From Dactylosporangium sp. AC04546 (GTDB lineage Bacteria; Actinomycetota; Actinomycetes; Mycobacteriales; Micromonosporaceae), in NCBI RefSeq assembly GCF_022095675.1, contig NZ_JAHYSG010000105.1, positions 1-41,940 of the forward strand: 41,940 nucleotides of DNA, in the 5' to 3' direction. Below the pieces are notes generated by a model. It saw only the letters and a program-made list of their open reading frames with translations, made no database searches and had not been told where the DNA came from. Positions 1 through 10,189 of the stretch are shown in pieces. The translations under genes were made by a program, and so were the position numbers. Position 1 is the stretch's first letter, and every line of letters starts with the position of its first letter.

Positions 1-1
1 C

Positions 2-823
2 GCCCAGCCCGGCCCGGGCGCGGCCGCCGGTCTCGCGGTGCTGCTCGCCGCCGTGGTCCGCCGCCTGCCGCCCCGCCCGGCCGCCGCGGTCGCCGCCGGC
101 GGGCTCGCGGTCGCCGCCGCCAGCTGGCTCACCGGCAACTCGGCCGGCGCCGGGCTGCCGGTCGTCACCGGGCTCAACCTGCTCGCCTGGCTGGCCGGCG
201 TCGGCGCCGGCCTGCTGCTGCGCGAGCGCGCCCGGCGCCGCCGCGACGCGGCCGCGGCGGTGCGTCTCGACCTGGCCCGCGAGCTGCACGACGAGGTCGC
301 CCACCACGTCACCGGGATCGTCCTGCAGGCCCAGGCCGCCCGCATCCTGGCCCGCCGCCGGCCCGGCGAGCTCGACGGCGCGCTGGCCGGCATCGAGACG
401 GCCGGCACCGAGGCGCTCGCCGCGATGCGCCGGGTCGTGGCCCTGCTGCGGGAGGGCGCGGACCTGAGCGACCTGGTGAGCCGGTACGGCGGGCCGCCCG
501 TCCGGCTGCGCCTGCCACCCGGCGGCCTGCGGTGCGCGCCCGCGGTGTCCGCGGTGGTGTACCGCGTCGTGCAGGAGTCGCTGACCAACGTGACCCGGCA
601 CGCGCCCGCGGCCCGCTCGGTGACCGTCACCGTCGCCGAGTCCCCGTCGTCCGTCACGGTCCGCGTCGCCGACGACGGCCCCGCGGCCGGCGCGCCGGCC
701 GGCGGCTACGGCCTGGTCGGCATGCGGGAACGGGTCGAGGCACTGGGCGGCACGCTCTGCGCCGGCCCGGCGCCGTCGGGCGGCTGGGCGGTCCAGGCGG
801 TACTGCCGCGGGAGGCACGATGA
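2..823 (+). CDS. Sensor histidine kinase, NarL/DesK type (5' end outside window)
   Basis: The frame is open to the left edge, so the N-terminus is missing; an internal GTG at 38 is possible but the gene probably starts upstream. The visible part has one or two hydrophobic segments (Ala/Leu-rich, roughly the first 60 residues). A HisKA_3 dimerisation helix follows with the phospho-acceptor His in RELHDEVAHH, and a HATPase_c domain with N-box QESLTNVTRHA and a glycine-rich GYGLVGMRER box. This architecture is known for kinases that autophosphorylate and pass phosphate to NarL/FixJ regulators. Its stop overlaps the start of the downstream response regulator (ATGA), so the two are translationally coupled and almost certainly partners. 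The sensed signal cannot be read from the remaining sequence. Confidence 0.9.
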   Translation, partial: AQPGPGAAAGLAVLLAAVVRRLPPRPAAAVAAGGLAVAAASWLTGNSAGAGLPVVTGLNLLAWLAGVGAGLLLRERARRRRDAAAAVRLDLARELHDEVAHHVTGIVLQAQAARILARRRPGELDGALAGIETAGTEALAAMRRVVALLREGADLSDLVSRYGGPPVRLRLPPGGLRCAPAVSAVVYRVVQESLTNVTRHAPAARSVTVTVAESPSSVTVRVADDGPAAGAPAGGYGLVGMRERVEALGGTLCAGPAPSGGWAVQAVLPREAR

Positions 824-1455
824 CGATCCGCGTGCTCGTCGCCGACGACCAGGCGATGGTCCGCGGCGGCCTGCGCCTGATCCTGGAGGACCAGCCCGAC
901 ATCGAGGTGGTCGCCGAGGCCGCCGACGGCGTCGAGGCGGTGGAGCTGGCCCGCCGCCTGCGCCCCGACGTGTGCCTGGTCGACATCCGCATGCCCCGCC
1001 TGGACGGCCTGGCGGTGACGCGCGCACTGCACCCGATGCGCGTCATCGTGGTGACGACGTTCGACCTGGACGAGTACGTCTACGGCGCCCTGCGCGGCGG
1101 CGCCGTGGGGTTCCTGCTGAAGGACGCGGGCCCGGCCCTGCTGGTCGAGGCCGTCCGCGCCGCGCATGCGGGGGACGCGCTGGTGTCGCCGTCGGTCACG
1201 GTACGACTGCTGCGGCACCTGGCGTCCGCCACCACCCCGCCGCCATCGCCCGCACCGCTGCGCCCGCTCTCGGACCGCGAGCTGGAGGTCGTGCGGGCCG
1301 TCGCGCGGGGCCGGACGAACCGCGAGATCGCGACGGAGCTGTTCATCTCCCTGTCGACGGTGAAGAGCCACGTCTCGGGCATCCAGACGAAGCTGGGCCT
1401 GCGCAACCGCGTGGAGATCGCCGCGTGGGCCTGGGAGCAGCGCCTGATGGCCTAG
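820..1455 (+). CDS. Response regulator, NarL/FixJ family
   Basis: 211 residues from the ATG that overlaps the kinase stop. The N-terminal receiver domain carries the acidic pair DD (residues 9-10), the phospho-acceptor Asp at about 55 in CLVDIRMP and the conserved Lys in LLKDAG. The C-terminal LuxR-type helix-turn-helix (about 145-205) has LSDRELEVVRAVARG and the recognition helix STVKSHVSGIQTKL. It is the cognate transcription factor of the upstream kinase. Its TAG stop lies inside a CTAG palindrome that is also the stop of the convergent gene at 1452, so the two genes end on the same four bases with no room for a terminator between them. Confidence 0.95.
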   Translation: MTIRVLVADDQAMVRGGLRLILEDQPDIEVVAEAADGVEAVELARRLRPDVCLVDIRMPRLDGLAVTRALHPMRVIVVTTFDLDEYVYGALRGGAVGFLLKDAGPALLVEAVRAAHAGDALVSPSVTVRLLRHLASATTPPPSPAPLRPLSDRELEVVRAVARGRTNREIATELFISLSTVKSHVSGIQTKLGLRNRVEIAAWAWEQRLMA

Positions 1456-1871
1456 GTGTCCTGGAGCCCTTCCCAGCAGGCGTCGTCCTCCCAGCAGAAG
1501 TGCAGCGGCTGCTGGAAGCCGTGCCCGCCGGCCTTGAGCGCCCGGTCCATGGCCGCGAAGAGCGGCCGCTGCCGGGCGTTGCTGTGCTCGAAGTCGTGCT
1601 GCGCCCCGGAGGCGACGGGTTCGAGCCCGTCGGGCGGGAAGAGGTAGCCGCCGCCGTAGTTCCAGCCGTAGAGCCGGTACCGCAGCGTTCCTTCGGCGTC
1701 GACCACCTCGGCGGTCTCGACCTCGTACTCCTCGTCGCCGAGCACTGCGTCGAGCTCGGCGGGCCGCCACACGTTCGCGAGCTGCTCCCGCTCGGCCGGC
1801 AGCAGCTCGGCGCTGGTGGTCGGCCGCTTCCGGCGCACGATCCGAAGCCCGGGCGGGCCGAGGTCAGCCAC
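1452..1871 (-). CDS. Hypothetical acidic protein downstream of purE
   Basis: 139 residues, no signal peptide or membrane segment, rich in Glu/Asp and aromatic residues (for example YGWNYGGGYLFPPDG and HFCWEDDACW). I do not recognise a family. It begins 4 nt after the purE stop on the same strand, so it is probably the last gene of a purK-purE transcript, although nothing in the sequence ties it to purine synthesis. Its stop shares a CTAG with the convergent response regulator gene. The reading is supported by the tight spacing and by codon-position GC typical of its neighbours. Confidence 0.75.
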   Translation of the reverse strand: MADLGPPGLRIVRRKRPTTSAELLPAEREQLANVWRPAELDAVLGDEEYEVETAEVVDAEGTLRYRLYGWNYGGGYLFPPDGLEPVASGAQHDFEHSNARQRPLFAAMDRALKAGGHGFQQPLHFCWEDDACWEGLQDT

Positions 1872-1875
1872 TGAC

Positions 1876-2370
1876 TCAGCGCTGGAGCGACTCGGTCAGG
1901 GCCGCGTCCTTCTCGGCCACGAGGGCCCGCAGTGACTCCTGGAAGTCGCGCATCCTGGCCAGCAGCGCGGGGTCCGCGGCGGCCAGGATGCGGACCGCGA
2001 GCAGGCCCGCGTTGCGGGCGCCGCCGATCGAGACCGTGGCCACCGGGACGCCCGCCGGCATCTGGACGATCGAGAGCAGGGAGTCCATGCCGTCCAGGTA
2101 CTTCAGCGGGACCGGCACGCCGATGACCGGGAGCGGGGTGGCGGAGGCGACCATGCCCGGCAGGTGGGCGGCGCCGCCCGCGCCGGCGATGATGACCTTC
2201 AGGCCGCGGGCCACCGCCTCGCCCGCGTAGTCGAGCATGAGGTGGGGCGTGCGGTGCGCGGACACCACCCGTACCTCATGCGCCACCTCGAACTCGTCGA
2301 GCGCCTCGGCCGCCAGCCGCATGACGGGCCAGTCCGAGTCGCTGCCCATGATGATGCCGACGTCGGTCAA
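1876..2370 (-). CDS. purE: N5-carboxyaminoimidazole ribonucleotide mutase, class I PurE
   Basis: 164 residues, the normal size for class I PurE. It isomerises N5-CAIR to CAIR, step 6b of de novo purine synthesis in the cytoplasm. Family signatures are intact: GSDSDWP at residues 9-15, SAHRTP at 37-42 with the catalytic His39, and the [11 protein letters not shown] loop. The start codon overlaps the purK stop by 4 nt (ATGA), so it is translated after purK, and the pairing of PurK with class I PurE is the bacterial rule. Confidence 0.97.
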   Translation of the reverse strand: MTDVGIIMGSDSDWPVMRLAAEALDEFEVAHEVRVVSAHRTPHLMLDYAGEAVARGLKVIIAGAGGAAHLPGMVASATPLPVIGVPVPLKYLDGMDSLLSIVQMPAGVPVATVSIGGARNAGLLAVRILAAADPALLARMRDFQESLRALVAEKDAALTESLQR

Positions 2371-3497
2371 TGCTGGTACCCCTCTTCGAGGATCCGCGCG
2401 GCCCGCCGGGCGCGCCTGCGGCAGTCTTCCATGTCGTCGCCCAGGACCGTCACGTGGCCGATCTTGCGGCCGGGGCGGACCTGCTTGCCGTACAGGTGGA
2501 CCTTGGCGGACGGCTCCTCCGCGAAGAGGTGGTGGAGGCGCTCGTCGATCGACATGCCGCCCGGCTCGCCGCCCAGGACGTTGACCATCACGACCGCCGG
2601 GGCGGTGAGACCGGTGTCGCCCATCGGGTAGTCCAGGACGGCGCGCAGGTGCTGCTCGAACTGGGAGGTGCGGGCGCCCTCGATCGTCCAGTGGGCGGAG
2701 TTGTGCGGGCGCATGGCCAGCTCGTTGATGAGGATGCGGCCGTCGGTCGTCTCGAACAGCTCGACCGCGAGCACCCCGACGACGCCCAGCCGGGTGGCGA
2801 TGTCGATGGCGAGGCGCTGCGCCTCGATCGCGCTGTCGTCGTCGAGGCCGGGCGCCGGCGCGAGGACCTCGACGCAGATGCCGTCCTGCTGGACGGTCTC
2901 GACCACCGGGTACGCGGCGACCTGGCCGAGCGGCGAGCGGGCCACCACGGCGGCGAGCTCGCGCGCGATCGGCACCAGCTCCTCGCCGATGACCTCGACG
3001 CCGGGCGGCACGTCGGCGACCGACCGCGCCACGAAGACGCCGCGGCCGTCGTACCCGCCGCTGGCCGTCTTCACGATGATCGGCCAGCCCACCTCGTCGC
3101 CGAAGGCGCCCAGGTCATCCGCGGTCCAGCGGGGCACCGGCAGGCCCAGCGCGCCGAGGTGCTCCCGCATCTCGCGCTTGTTCTGGGCGTACCGCAGCGC
3201 GTCCGCCCCGGGCAGCAGCGTGAACCCCTCGGCGGCGAGGGTGCGGATGACCTCACCGGGCACGTGCTCGTGGTCGAAGGTGACGACGTCGCAGCCCTTG
3301 GCGAACTCCCGGACCGCGTCGACGTCGTCGTGCCGCCCGATCACCACGTCGGGCGCCACGAGCGCGGCCCCGTCGTCCGGCGCGACCGCGAGCACCCGCA
3401 GCGATTGGCCGAGGGCGATCGCCGCCTGATGGGTCATCCGGGCGAGCTGCCCGCCGCCCACCATGCCCACGACGGGCAGTCCAGTCCGTGCGTCCAT
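2367..3497 (-). CDS. purK: N5-carboxyaminoimidazole ribonucleotide synthase, ATP-grasp
   Basis: 376 residues. It carboxylates AIR to N5-CAIR with ATP and bicarbonate. The N-terminal GGGQLARM (14-21) is the PurK signature; the central ATP-grasp domain contains [11 protein letters not shown], and near the C-terminus the diagnostic stretch [12 protein letters not shown] is followed by TSQFEQH. First gene of the purK-purE-(1452) unit. The ATG at 3497 sits at the edge of a perfect 16-bp palindrome that contains a TAGGCT -10-like box, so transcription probably starts within a few bases of the start codon and may be blocked by a bound repressor. Confidence 0.97.
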   Translation of the reverse strand: MDARTGLPVVGMVGGGQLARMTHQAAIALGQSLRVLAVAPDDGAALVAPDVVIGRHDDVDAVREFAKGCDVVTFDHEHVPGEVIRTLAAEGFTLLPGADALRYAQNKREMREHLGALGLPVPRWTADDLGAFGDEVGWPIIVKTASGGYDGRGVFVARSVADVPPGVEVIGEELVPIARELAAVVARSPLGQVAAYPVVETVQQDGICVEVLAPAPGLDDDSAIEAQRLAIDIATRLGVVGVLAVELFETTDGRILINELAMRPHNSAHWTIEGARTSQFEQHLRAVLDYPMGDTGLTAPAVVMVNVLGGEPGGMSIDERLHHLFAEEPSAKVHLYGKQVRPGRKIGHVTVLGDDMEDCRRRARRAARILEEGYQH

Positions 3498-3512
3498 AGG
3501 CTGGCCAGCCTA
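3497..3512. promoter_or_regulatory. 16-bp perfect palindrome over the purK start and -10 region
   Basis: TAGGCTGGCCAGCCTA is its own reverse complement. Read leftward it supplies TAGGCT (TAnnnT type -10) ending 9 nt before the purK ATG and it touches the start codon. It is seen directly in the sequence; an operator or leaderless-promoter role is inference. Confidence 0.45.
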
Positions 3513-3537
3513 GCGTTCCCTCCCGTTCCCCCTCGCG

Positions 3538-3607
3538 CGATCTTGGACTCGTGGTCCCGAATATGCCGGATTTAAGCGATATATCCGGGACCACAACTCC
3601 AAGATCG
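3538..3607. repeat. 70-nt intergenic palindrome between a hypothetical gene and purK
   Basis: Nested inverted repeat. Outer arms CGATCTTGGA (3538-3547) and TCCAAGATCG (3598-3607) and inner arms GTGGTCCCG (3551-3559) and CGGGACCAC (3586-3594) are perfect, separated by symmetric 3-nt bulges; the AT-rich centre also has a short ATAT pairing. It lies in the 130-nt gap after the stop of the leftward gene at 3628. It may terminate that transcript or be a dispersed intergenic palindromic repeat; no U-tract follows on either side. Confidence 0.6.
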
Positions 3608-3627
3608 GCGCGGTGGGTGGGTGAGGA

Positions 3628-4203
3628 TCACACCGCCGGGCCGCGCCGGCGCAGCTCGTCGACCGACTGCATGGCCTCGCGGAGCTCGGTCAGCCAGGTG
3701 TCGGCGTGCTGCCCCACCAGGGCCACGCACCAGGCCAGCGCCTCCGAACGGGACCGCGCAACGCCGGAGTCGACGAGCGTGTCGAGCACCTGGCGCTCGC
3801 TCTGGCGCAGGCGGGTCATCACCGGCGCCGAGTGGGTGGTGAACAGCTCCCGGGTGTCGCCGACGAGGACACCCCAGGAGACCTTTCTGCGGTACCGCCG
3901 CTCGAGCTGCTGTGCGATGCCGATCCGCTGGTCGCGGGTCGTCTCCCGGAAGCCGGCGATCCGGCCCTGCTCGGCGGCCGCCCGGTCGGCGTCGGTGGCG
4001 TCGTCGGCGACCTGCGGCGGGTGCAGCCGGCCGACGATCAGGATCTCGTCACGGTCGATGGTCACGTCGGCCGGGCCCTGGAACCAGGCGTCCGGCAGGG
4101 CGCCGCCGATCCAGGCCGGCGCGTCGTCGGCGGGCGGGGGCTCGCTGCGGGGACCGCCGCCACGGCCCCACGGTACGTCTCCTCGGCGCATCATCATCGT
4201 CAT
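3628..4203 (-). CDS. Conserved hypothetical protein, helical C-terminus
   Basis: 191 residues, soluble. After a Gly/Pro-rich N-terminus, the middle contains DVTIDRDEILIVGRL. The C-terminal half is helical (residues 130-185) with RQVLDTLVDSGVARSRSEAL followed by AWCVALVGQHADTWL, which resembles a ribbon-helix-helix-like segment but is too degenerate for a firm call. ATG at 4203 is preceded by AAGGGG with good spacing. The gene stands alone between the purK unit and the yyaL-like gene. The upstream region carries a tandem GATTACAC repeat. Function unknown. Confidence 0.8.
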   Translation of the reverse strand: MTMMMRRGDVPWGRGGGPRSEPPPADDAPAWIGGALPDAWFQGPADVTIDRDEILIVGRLHPPQVADDATDADRAAAEQGRIAGFRETTRDQRIGIAQQLERRYRRKVSWGVLVGDTRELFTTHSAPVMTRLRQSERQVLDTLVDSGVARSRSEALAWCVALVGQHADTWLTELREAMQSVDELRRRGPAV

Positions 4204-4226
4204 TACCCCTTTGCTGACGTTGCTCT

Positions 4227-4242
4227 GATTACACGATTACAC
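4227..4242. repeat. Tandem 8-bp direct repeat in the promoter of the 4203 gene
   Basis: GATTACAC occurs twice back to back (4227-4234 and 4235-4242), read as GTGTAATC twice toward the leftward gene. It sits 24-39 nt upstream of the ATG, at promoter distance. A direct-repeat operator is possible; no protein can be assigned. Confidence 0.4.
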
Positions 4243-4296
4243 CGTTGCAGAGAGACGCCAAGGGACCCGGTGTTCGCTGTGAGTGGAACCGCGCTG

Positions 4297-6264
<1,968 letters not shown>

Positions 6265-6323
6265 GCCTCAACCCTCTCACCTCCGCTCCCCGACCGGGCG
6301 AGCGGAAGGCTGGTCGATCATCA

Positions 6324-7232
6324 TCACCCGCCGAGGTCCCCCCACTCGAGCACCACCGGACGCCAGCGTCCGCGTGCCGATCCGGCCAGCAGCGGATCAA
6401 TGAAGGGCCGCACCAGGGCCAGGGCGTCGGTCAACGTCCGCGCCTCGAACCCCGTCGCCCGTCGCGCCTCAGCCGCGTAGCCCCGGTCCCAGAGCGACAC
6501 ATCCGGCACGGCGAACGCGGCGGGGAGCCCGATGCCCCGGCGTCGCGCCTCGGACACCAGCGCCGCGCGCTGGGCATCGACCGACACCTGGGCGTGCCCG
6601 GTCAACACGACCAGGTCAACCAGGTCCTTGAACCGCGTGGACGGTCGCCGGCCAGCGCCCCGGCGCTCCAGGATGGCGCACACCTTGTCGGCGATGTGGT
6701 CCACGATCGGATAGGCCTGGTAGCCGACGCTCGGTAGGCCCGGCACGGTCAACGGGATCAGGGACGCGACCGGCTCGGGGCTGCCGGTCATCCGCACGCC
6801 GTCACCGACGACGTCGACGTGGAACCTGGCCCAGCTCGCCGCGCCGATGCGCGCGTCGATCGGCACGCGAACGCCGCCGACGCCGTCGGCAACCGGCGTC
6901 GCGACGCCCGCGGTGAATTGGAACCAGTCCTCGGCGGGGCGATGCAGCGCCGCGCGGAGGTCGCGTTCCGCGTCGCGTTGGCGAATGACGCGGTAGAGGT
7001 CTATGTCGATCGTGTGGCGCACCGCGATGCCACGCGCCAACAGCGCCGTGGCGCCCTTGACGATCCAGCCGTCGTCGAGCTCGTACAGGCGGGCCAGCAG
7101 ACGGTCGTAGGCGAACTGGCGCTGCATGTCAGGCAGCGGCCACCGGCCTTTGGGGGCGGCCAGTGCGCGGAGCCGGTCCGTCACCGCGCGACGGAAGGCT
7201 TCCGGGGAGGCGTAGGCCGGCACGCTACGCAC
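6324..7232 (-). CDS. AbiEii-family nucleotidyltransferase toxin
   Basis: 302 residues. The region VKGATALLARG (about 58-68) followed by TIDIDLY (74-80) is the nucleotidyltransferase motif of AbiEii/AbiGii toxins, and RFKDLVDLVVL is the downstream helix typical of the family. Known members are bacteriostatic nucleotidyltransferases acting in type IV toxin-antitoxin and phage-abortive systems. The GTG start at 7232 overlaps the stop of the AbiEi-like gene by 8 nt, giving the standard antitoxin-then-toxin order. The canonical GS of the motif is GA here, so activity should not be taken for granted. Confidence 0.85.
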   Translation of the reverse strand: MRSVPAYASPEAFRRAVTDRLRALAAPKGRWPLPDMQRQFAYDRLLARLYELDDGWIVKGATALLARGIAVRHTIDIDLYRVIRQRDAERDLRAALHRPAEDWFQFTAGVATPVADGVGGVRVPIDARIGAASWARFHVDVVGDGVRMTGSPEPVASLIPLTVPGLPSVGYQAYPIVDHIADKVCAILERRGAGRRPSTRFKDLVDLVVLTGHAQVSVDAQRAALVSEARRRGIGLPAAFAVPDVSLWDRGYAAEARRATGFEARTLTDALALVRPFIDPLLAGSARGRWRPVVLEWGDLGG

Positions 7233-7887
7233 CGTGTCCCGCCTCGGCGGCCCAGGCTGCGGCCTCCGGTGCGCCCGCGAGGTCGAGCAGCCAGGTCAGC
7301 AGCGCGACGCCGTCGCCGCGGGCGAGACCGAACCTGGCGGCCGACCAGGCGAGATGCCGGGCGGCCTCCGCGGGTGAGTCCAACGACCGGCGGAAGCTGT
7401 CGGCCAGCACGGCGCCGACCGCGCCGGGATCCTCCAGATCGTGCAGGAGGTCGGCCGCGGTCCGGGCCGGCGTCGTGACCGGCAGGCCGCCGGCCGTCCG
7501 GCAGTCGTCGACGGCGAGCCTCACCCGGTGCAGCCGGACGTCCGGTCGCCTGGACTGGCGGCGTCCGGGGAGCGCGAACTCGTGGATGTCGGCGGAGAGG
7601 TGCCCAAGGCCGTACAGCGCCGCTGCGGACCGATGCGAGACCACGCCCGTGGTGGCGTCGCGTTCCCACGCCGACCGGTCCGGCGCCAACTGGAGCCATG
7701 CCGCGCGCAGCTGGACATGGTCAGGCGGCGGGAAGCCCCGGAATCGATAGACCCCGTGCGCGACCCGTTCCGTGGCCTCACTGCGGGCCAGCCGGGTCAC
7801 GGTGGTCCAGGCCAGGCCGGCAGCCTCGGCCTGGCGGCGAGTGAAGAGCCCCCACTGTCCCTCCGCCAGCCGCCGCAGGTCAGGCAT
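7225..7887 (-). CDS. AbiEi-type antitoxin / transcriptional autorepressor
   Basis: 220 residues from ATG 7887. The N-terminal winged-helix domain (about 5-50) reads LRRLAEGQWGLFTRRQAEAAGL and is followed by a beta wing with RVAHGVYRFRG. The C-terminal AbiEi domain has SHRSAAALYGL and the TPARTAADLL motif. A longer frame opens at 7968 but would place a perfect two-step operator inside the coding region, so the internal ATG, where the family homology begins, is preferred. Known AbiEi proteins bind inverted repeats in their own promoter and counter AbiEii without direct contact. Confidence 0.88.
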   Translation of the reverse strand: MPDLRRLAEGQWGLFTRRQAEAAGLAWTTVTRLARSEATERVAHGVYRFRGFPPPDHVQLRAAWLQLAPDRSAWERDATTGVVSHRSAAALYGLGHLSADIHEFALPGRRQSRRPDVRLHRVRLAVDDCRTAGGLPVTTPARTAADLLHDLEDPGAVGAVLADSFRRSLDSPAEAARHLAWSAARFGLARGDGVALLTWLLDLAGAPEAAAWAAEAGHGA

Positions 7888-7904
7888 GCCCTCGGAGCGC
7901 ACAG

Positions 7905-7942
7905 TACTGCATTGTATAGCGCCGACGCTATATTTTGCAGTA
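7905..7942 (-). promoter_or_regulatory. Two-step inverted repeat operator of the abiE-type operon
   Basis: TACTGCA-N3-TATAGCG, a 4-nt centre (7922-7925), then CGCTATA-N3-TGCAGTA: every arm base pairs. Read leftward it contains TACAAT as a -10 box, and the 3' edge is 17 nt before the antitoxin ATG. An AbiEi dimer bound here would cover the promoter, as in characterised abiE loci. Confidence 0.75.
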
Positions 7943-8018
7943 GCAGCTTCGATGGCCATATGGCCCACACTACCGTATTCAGGGAGAACGATCGAGCCCG
8001 CCCAGCGCCTGCGGGGCC

Positions 8019-10145
8019 TCAGGCCGTCCTGTGCAGGGTGAGGGTCATCGTCAGGCCGCCGCCGTGGGTGTCGTGCGGGGTCAGGGTGCCGCCCATCGCC
8101 TCGGCCAGGCCGCGGGACAGGGCCAGGCCCAGGCCCACGCCCGTGGTGTTGTCGCGGTCGCCCAGGCGTTGGAACGGCTGGAAGATGCGGTCGCGGTCTT
8201 CGGGTGGCACGCCCGGGCCGTGGTCGATCACGTGGAGCTGCACCGTGCTGTCCACCGTCAGGGCCGTCACCGTCACCTCGCCGCCCGGTGGGGTGTGGCG
8301 GAATGCGTTCTCCAGCAGGTTGGCCAGGATGCGGTCCAGCAGGGCCGGGTCGGCCGAGACCGGCGGGAGGCCGTCCGGGACGTCCAGGCGTACCGGGCCG
8401 GGCAGGTCCGCGCCGGCCAGGGTCACGGCGTCCAGGACGTCCACCGGCTGGAGGGACAGGGCCAGCGCTCCGGCCTGCAACCGTGACATGTCCAGCAGGT
8501 TGGTCACCAGGCGGGTGAGCTTGTCGAGCGACTCCTCCGCCGTGGCCAGCAGCTCCTCCCGGTCCGACCGGGAGAACGACACGTCGGGGCTGCGCAGGCT
8601 GCCCACCGCGGCCTTCGCGGCGGCCAGCGGGGTGCGCAGGTCGTGGCTCACCGCCGACAGCAGGGCCGTGCGGAGCTTGTCCACCTCGGCCAGCGCCGCG
8701 GCCTCGGCGGCCTGGGCCGCCAGGTGCTCCTGGCGCAGCGCGATGGCGGCGTGGGCGGCGAACGCCTCGATCAGCCGGCGGTCCTCGGGGCGCAGCGGGT
8801 GGCCGTACAGCTGGAGGGCGACCTGGTCGTCGGCCACGACCGGCGTCGGTGTGCCGTCCAGCGCGCCGGCCGAGACCACCACGCGGCCGTCGAGCAGCAG
8901 GGCGGCGCCGGACAGGGCGAAGGACTCGCGGACCCGCTCCAGCAGGGCCAGCAGCGGGCGGTCGCCGTGCAGGACGCTGCCGGCCAGGGTGGACAGGGTC
9001 CGGGCCTCGGCGCTGGCGGCGGCGGCCTCGCGGGTGCGCCTCGCGGCCAGGTCGACGACCGTGGCGACGGCCGCCGCGACCAGCACGAACGCCGACAGGG
9101 CGAACAGGTTCTCACGGTCGGCGACGGTGAGGCGGTGGGTCGGCGGGGTGAAGAAGTAGTTCAGCAGCAGGAAGGCGGCGACCGCGGCGAGCAGGGCCGG
9201 GGCCAGGCCGCCGACGAGCGCGACCGCGACCGTCAGCACCAGGAACGCCAGGATGTCGGTCGGCAGCGAGAGGTCCGCCCACAGCAGGCCGGCGGTGAGG
9301 GCGGGCAGGCCGCACACCACGAGCGCCAGGCCGGACAGCCGGCGGCGCGCCGTCAGGCCGCGCCCGTGACGGCCGCGGCGGGCCTGCTCATGGGTGACCA
9401 GGTGGACGTCGATCGGGCCGGAGCCGGCGATGGTCGCGGCGCCGACGCCGCGCGAGAGCAGCCAGCCGCGGCGGCTGGCGCCGAGCACGAGCTGGGTGGC
9501 GTTCACGCCGCGGGCGAAGTCGAGCAGGGCCGCGGCGACGTTGTCGCCGACGATCTGGTGGTAGCTGCCGCCGAGCTCCTCCACCAGGAGCCGCTGGCGG
9601 CTGAGGTGGGCCGGGTCCGGCTCGGCCAGCCCGTCGGCCCGCACGACGTGGACGGCCAGCAGGTCGGCGCCGCGGCCGCGGGCGGCGATCCGCGAGGCCC
9701 GCCGGATGAGGGTGTCGCCCTCGGGGCCGCCGGTGAGCGCGACGACGACCTTCTCGCGCACCTCCCAGGACGGGCCCCGGTAGGCGGCGAGCCCCTCGTC
9801 GACCCGGTCGGCGAGCCACAGCATGGCCCGCTCGCGCAGCTCGGGAGCGACGGCCTCGTCGTCGACGAGCTCGATCTGCTCGGCCCGCCGGAGCACCGCG
9901 TCGGGCACCGACGCCACGTCCCGCATGTCGATCGTGCTGAGCACGGTGACGCCGGCGTCCAGCAGCCGTTCGACCTCGCGCCAGTGCCGGGCGAGCCCGT
10001 CGACGGCCACCACCTGCGGCGAGCCGTCGACGTGGTCCAGACCGACGGCGACGTCGGTCCCGCGGGAGCGCCGCCGCCCGACCTCTTCCAGCATCTTGAC
10101 CGTCGGGCCGGGCCCGGGCGCGGCGCTGAGGTACACCCGAAGCAC
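8019..10145 (-). CDS. KdpD-like sensor histidine kinase with degenerate Walker A
   Basis: 708 residues in the KdpD order. They are an N-terminal KdpD domain (1-125), a USP-like domain (about 130-255), four close membrane segments of DUF4118 type (about 272-368), a GAF-like linker, HisKA with His501 in SAVSHDLRTPLAA, and HATPase_c with NLLENAFRHTPPGG. It senses envelope or ion status in the family. The P-loop that should read GxPGxGKT is AAPGPGPT (8-15), so the Lys is gone and nucleotide binding there is unlikely. KdpD-type N-termini of about 900 residues are usual; this one is shorter. There is no kdpE or kdpFABC nearby, so its output is unknown. It is divergent from trpB. Confidence 0.88.
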   Translation of the reverse strand: MLRVYLSAAPGPGPTVKMLEEVGRRRSRGTDVAVGLDHVDGSPQVVAVDGLARHWREVERLLDAGVTVLSTIDMRDVASVPDAVLRRAEQIELVDDEAVAPELRERAMLWLADRVDEGLAAYRGPSWEVREKVVVALTGGPEGDTLIRRASRIAARGRGADLLAVHVVRADGLAEPDPAHLSRQRLLVEELGGSYHQIVGDNVAAALLDFARGVNATQLVLGASRRGWLLSRGVGAATIAGSGPIDVHLVTHEQARRGRHGRGLTARRRLSGLALVVCGLPALTAGLLWADLSLPTDILAFLVLTVAVALVGGLAPALLAAVAAFLLLNYFFTPPTHRLTVADRENLFALSAFVLVAAAVATVVDLAARRTREAAAASAEARTLSTLAGSVLHGDRPLLALLERVRESFALSGAALLLDGRVVVSAGALDGTPTPVVADDQVALQLYGHPLRPEDRRLIEAFAAHAAIALRQEHLAAQAAEAAALAEVDKLRTALLSAVSHDLRTPLAAAKAAVGSLRSPDVSFSRSDREELLATAEESLDKLTRLVTNLLDMSRLQAGALALSLQPVDVLDAVTLAGADLPGPVRLDVPDGLPPVSADPALLDRILANLLENAFRHTPPGGEVTVTALTVDSTVQLHVIDHGPGVPPEDRDRIFQPFQRLGDRDNTTGVGLGLALSRGLAEAMGGTLTPHDTHGGGLTMTLTLHRTA

Positions 10146-10164
10146 CTCACGAGCCTAAGTCCGC

Positions 10165-10170
10165 TTGACG
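10165..10170 (+). promoter_or_regulatory. Possible -35 box for the trpBA-gntR operon
   Basis: TTGACG lies 18 nt upstream of AACAGT, the start of the palindrome, which would then overlap the -10 region. Only the hexamer match and position support this. Confidence 0.35.
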
Positions 10171-10189
10171 CCTGAAGAGCCGCCGTGCA

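Noticed and set aside
7954..7965. GGCCATATGGCC 12-bp palindrome as a second AbiEi site
   Set aside because: Perfect but unrelated in sequence to the operator at 7905-7942 and outside the promoter; likely chance.
7888..7968. N-terminal extension of the antitoxin to 7968
   Set aside because: Would place the operator and -10 inside the coding region and adds residues without family homology.
8643..10175. A 510-codon + strand frame over the KdpD-like gene
   Set aside because: Low-complexity Gly/Gln/Arg product, antisense to a kinase with intact HisKA and HATPase motifs.
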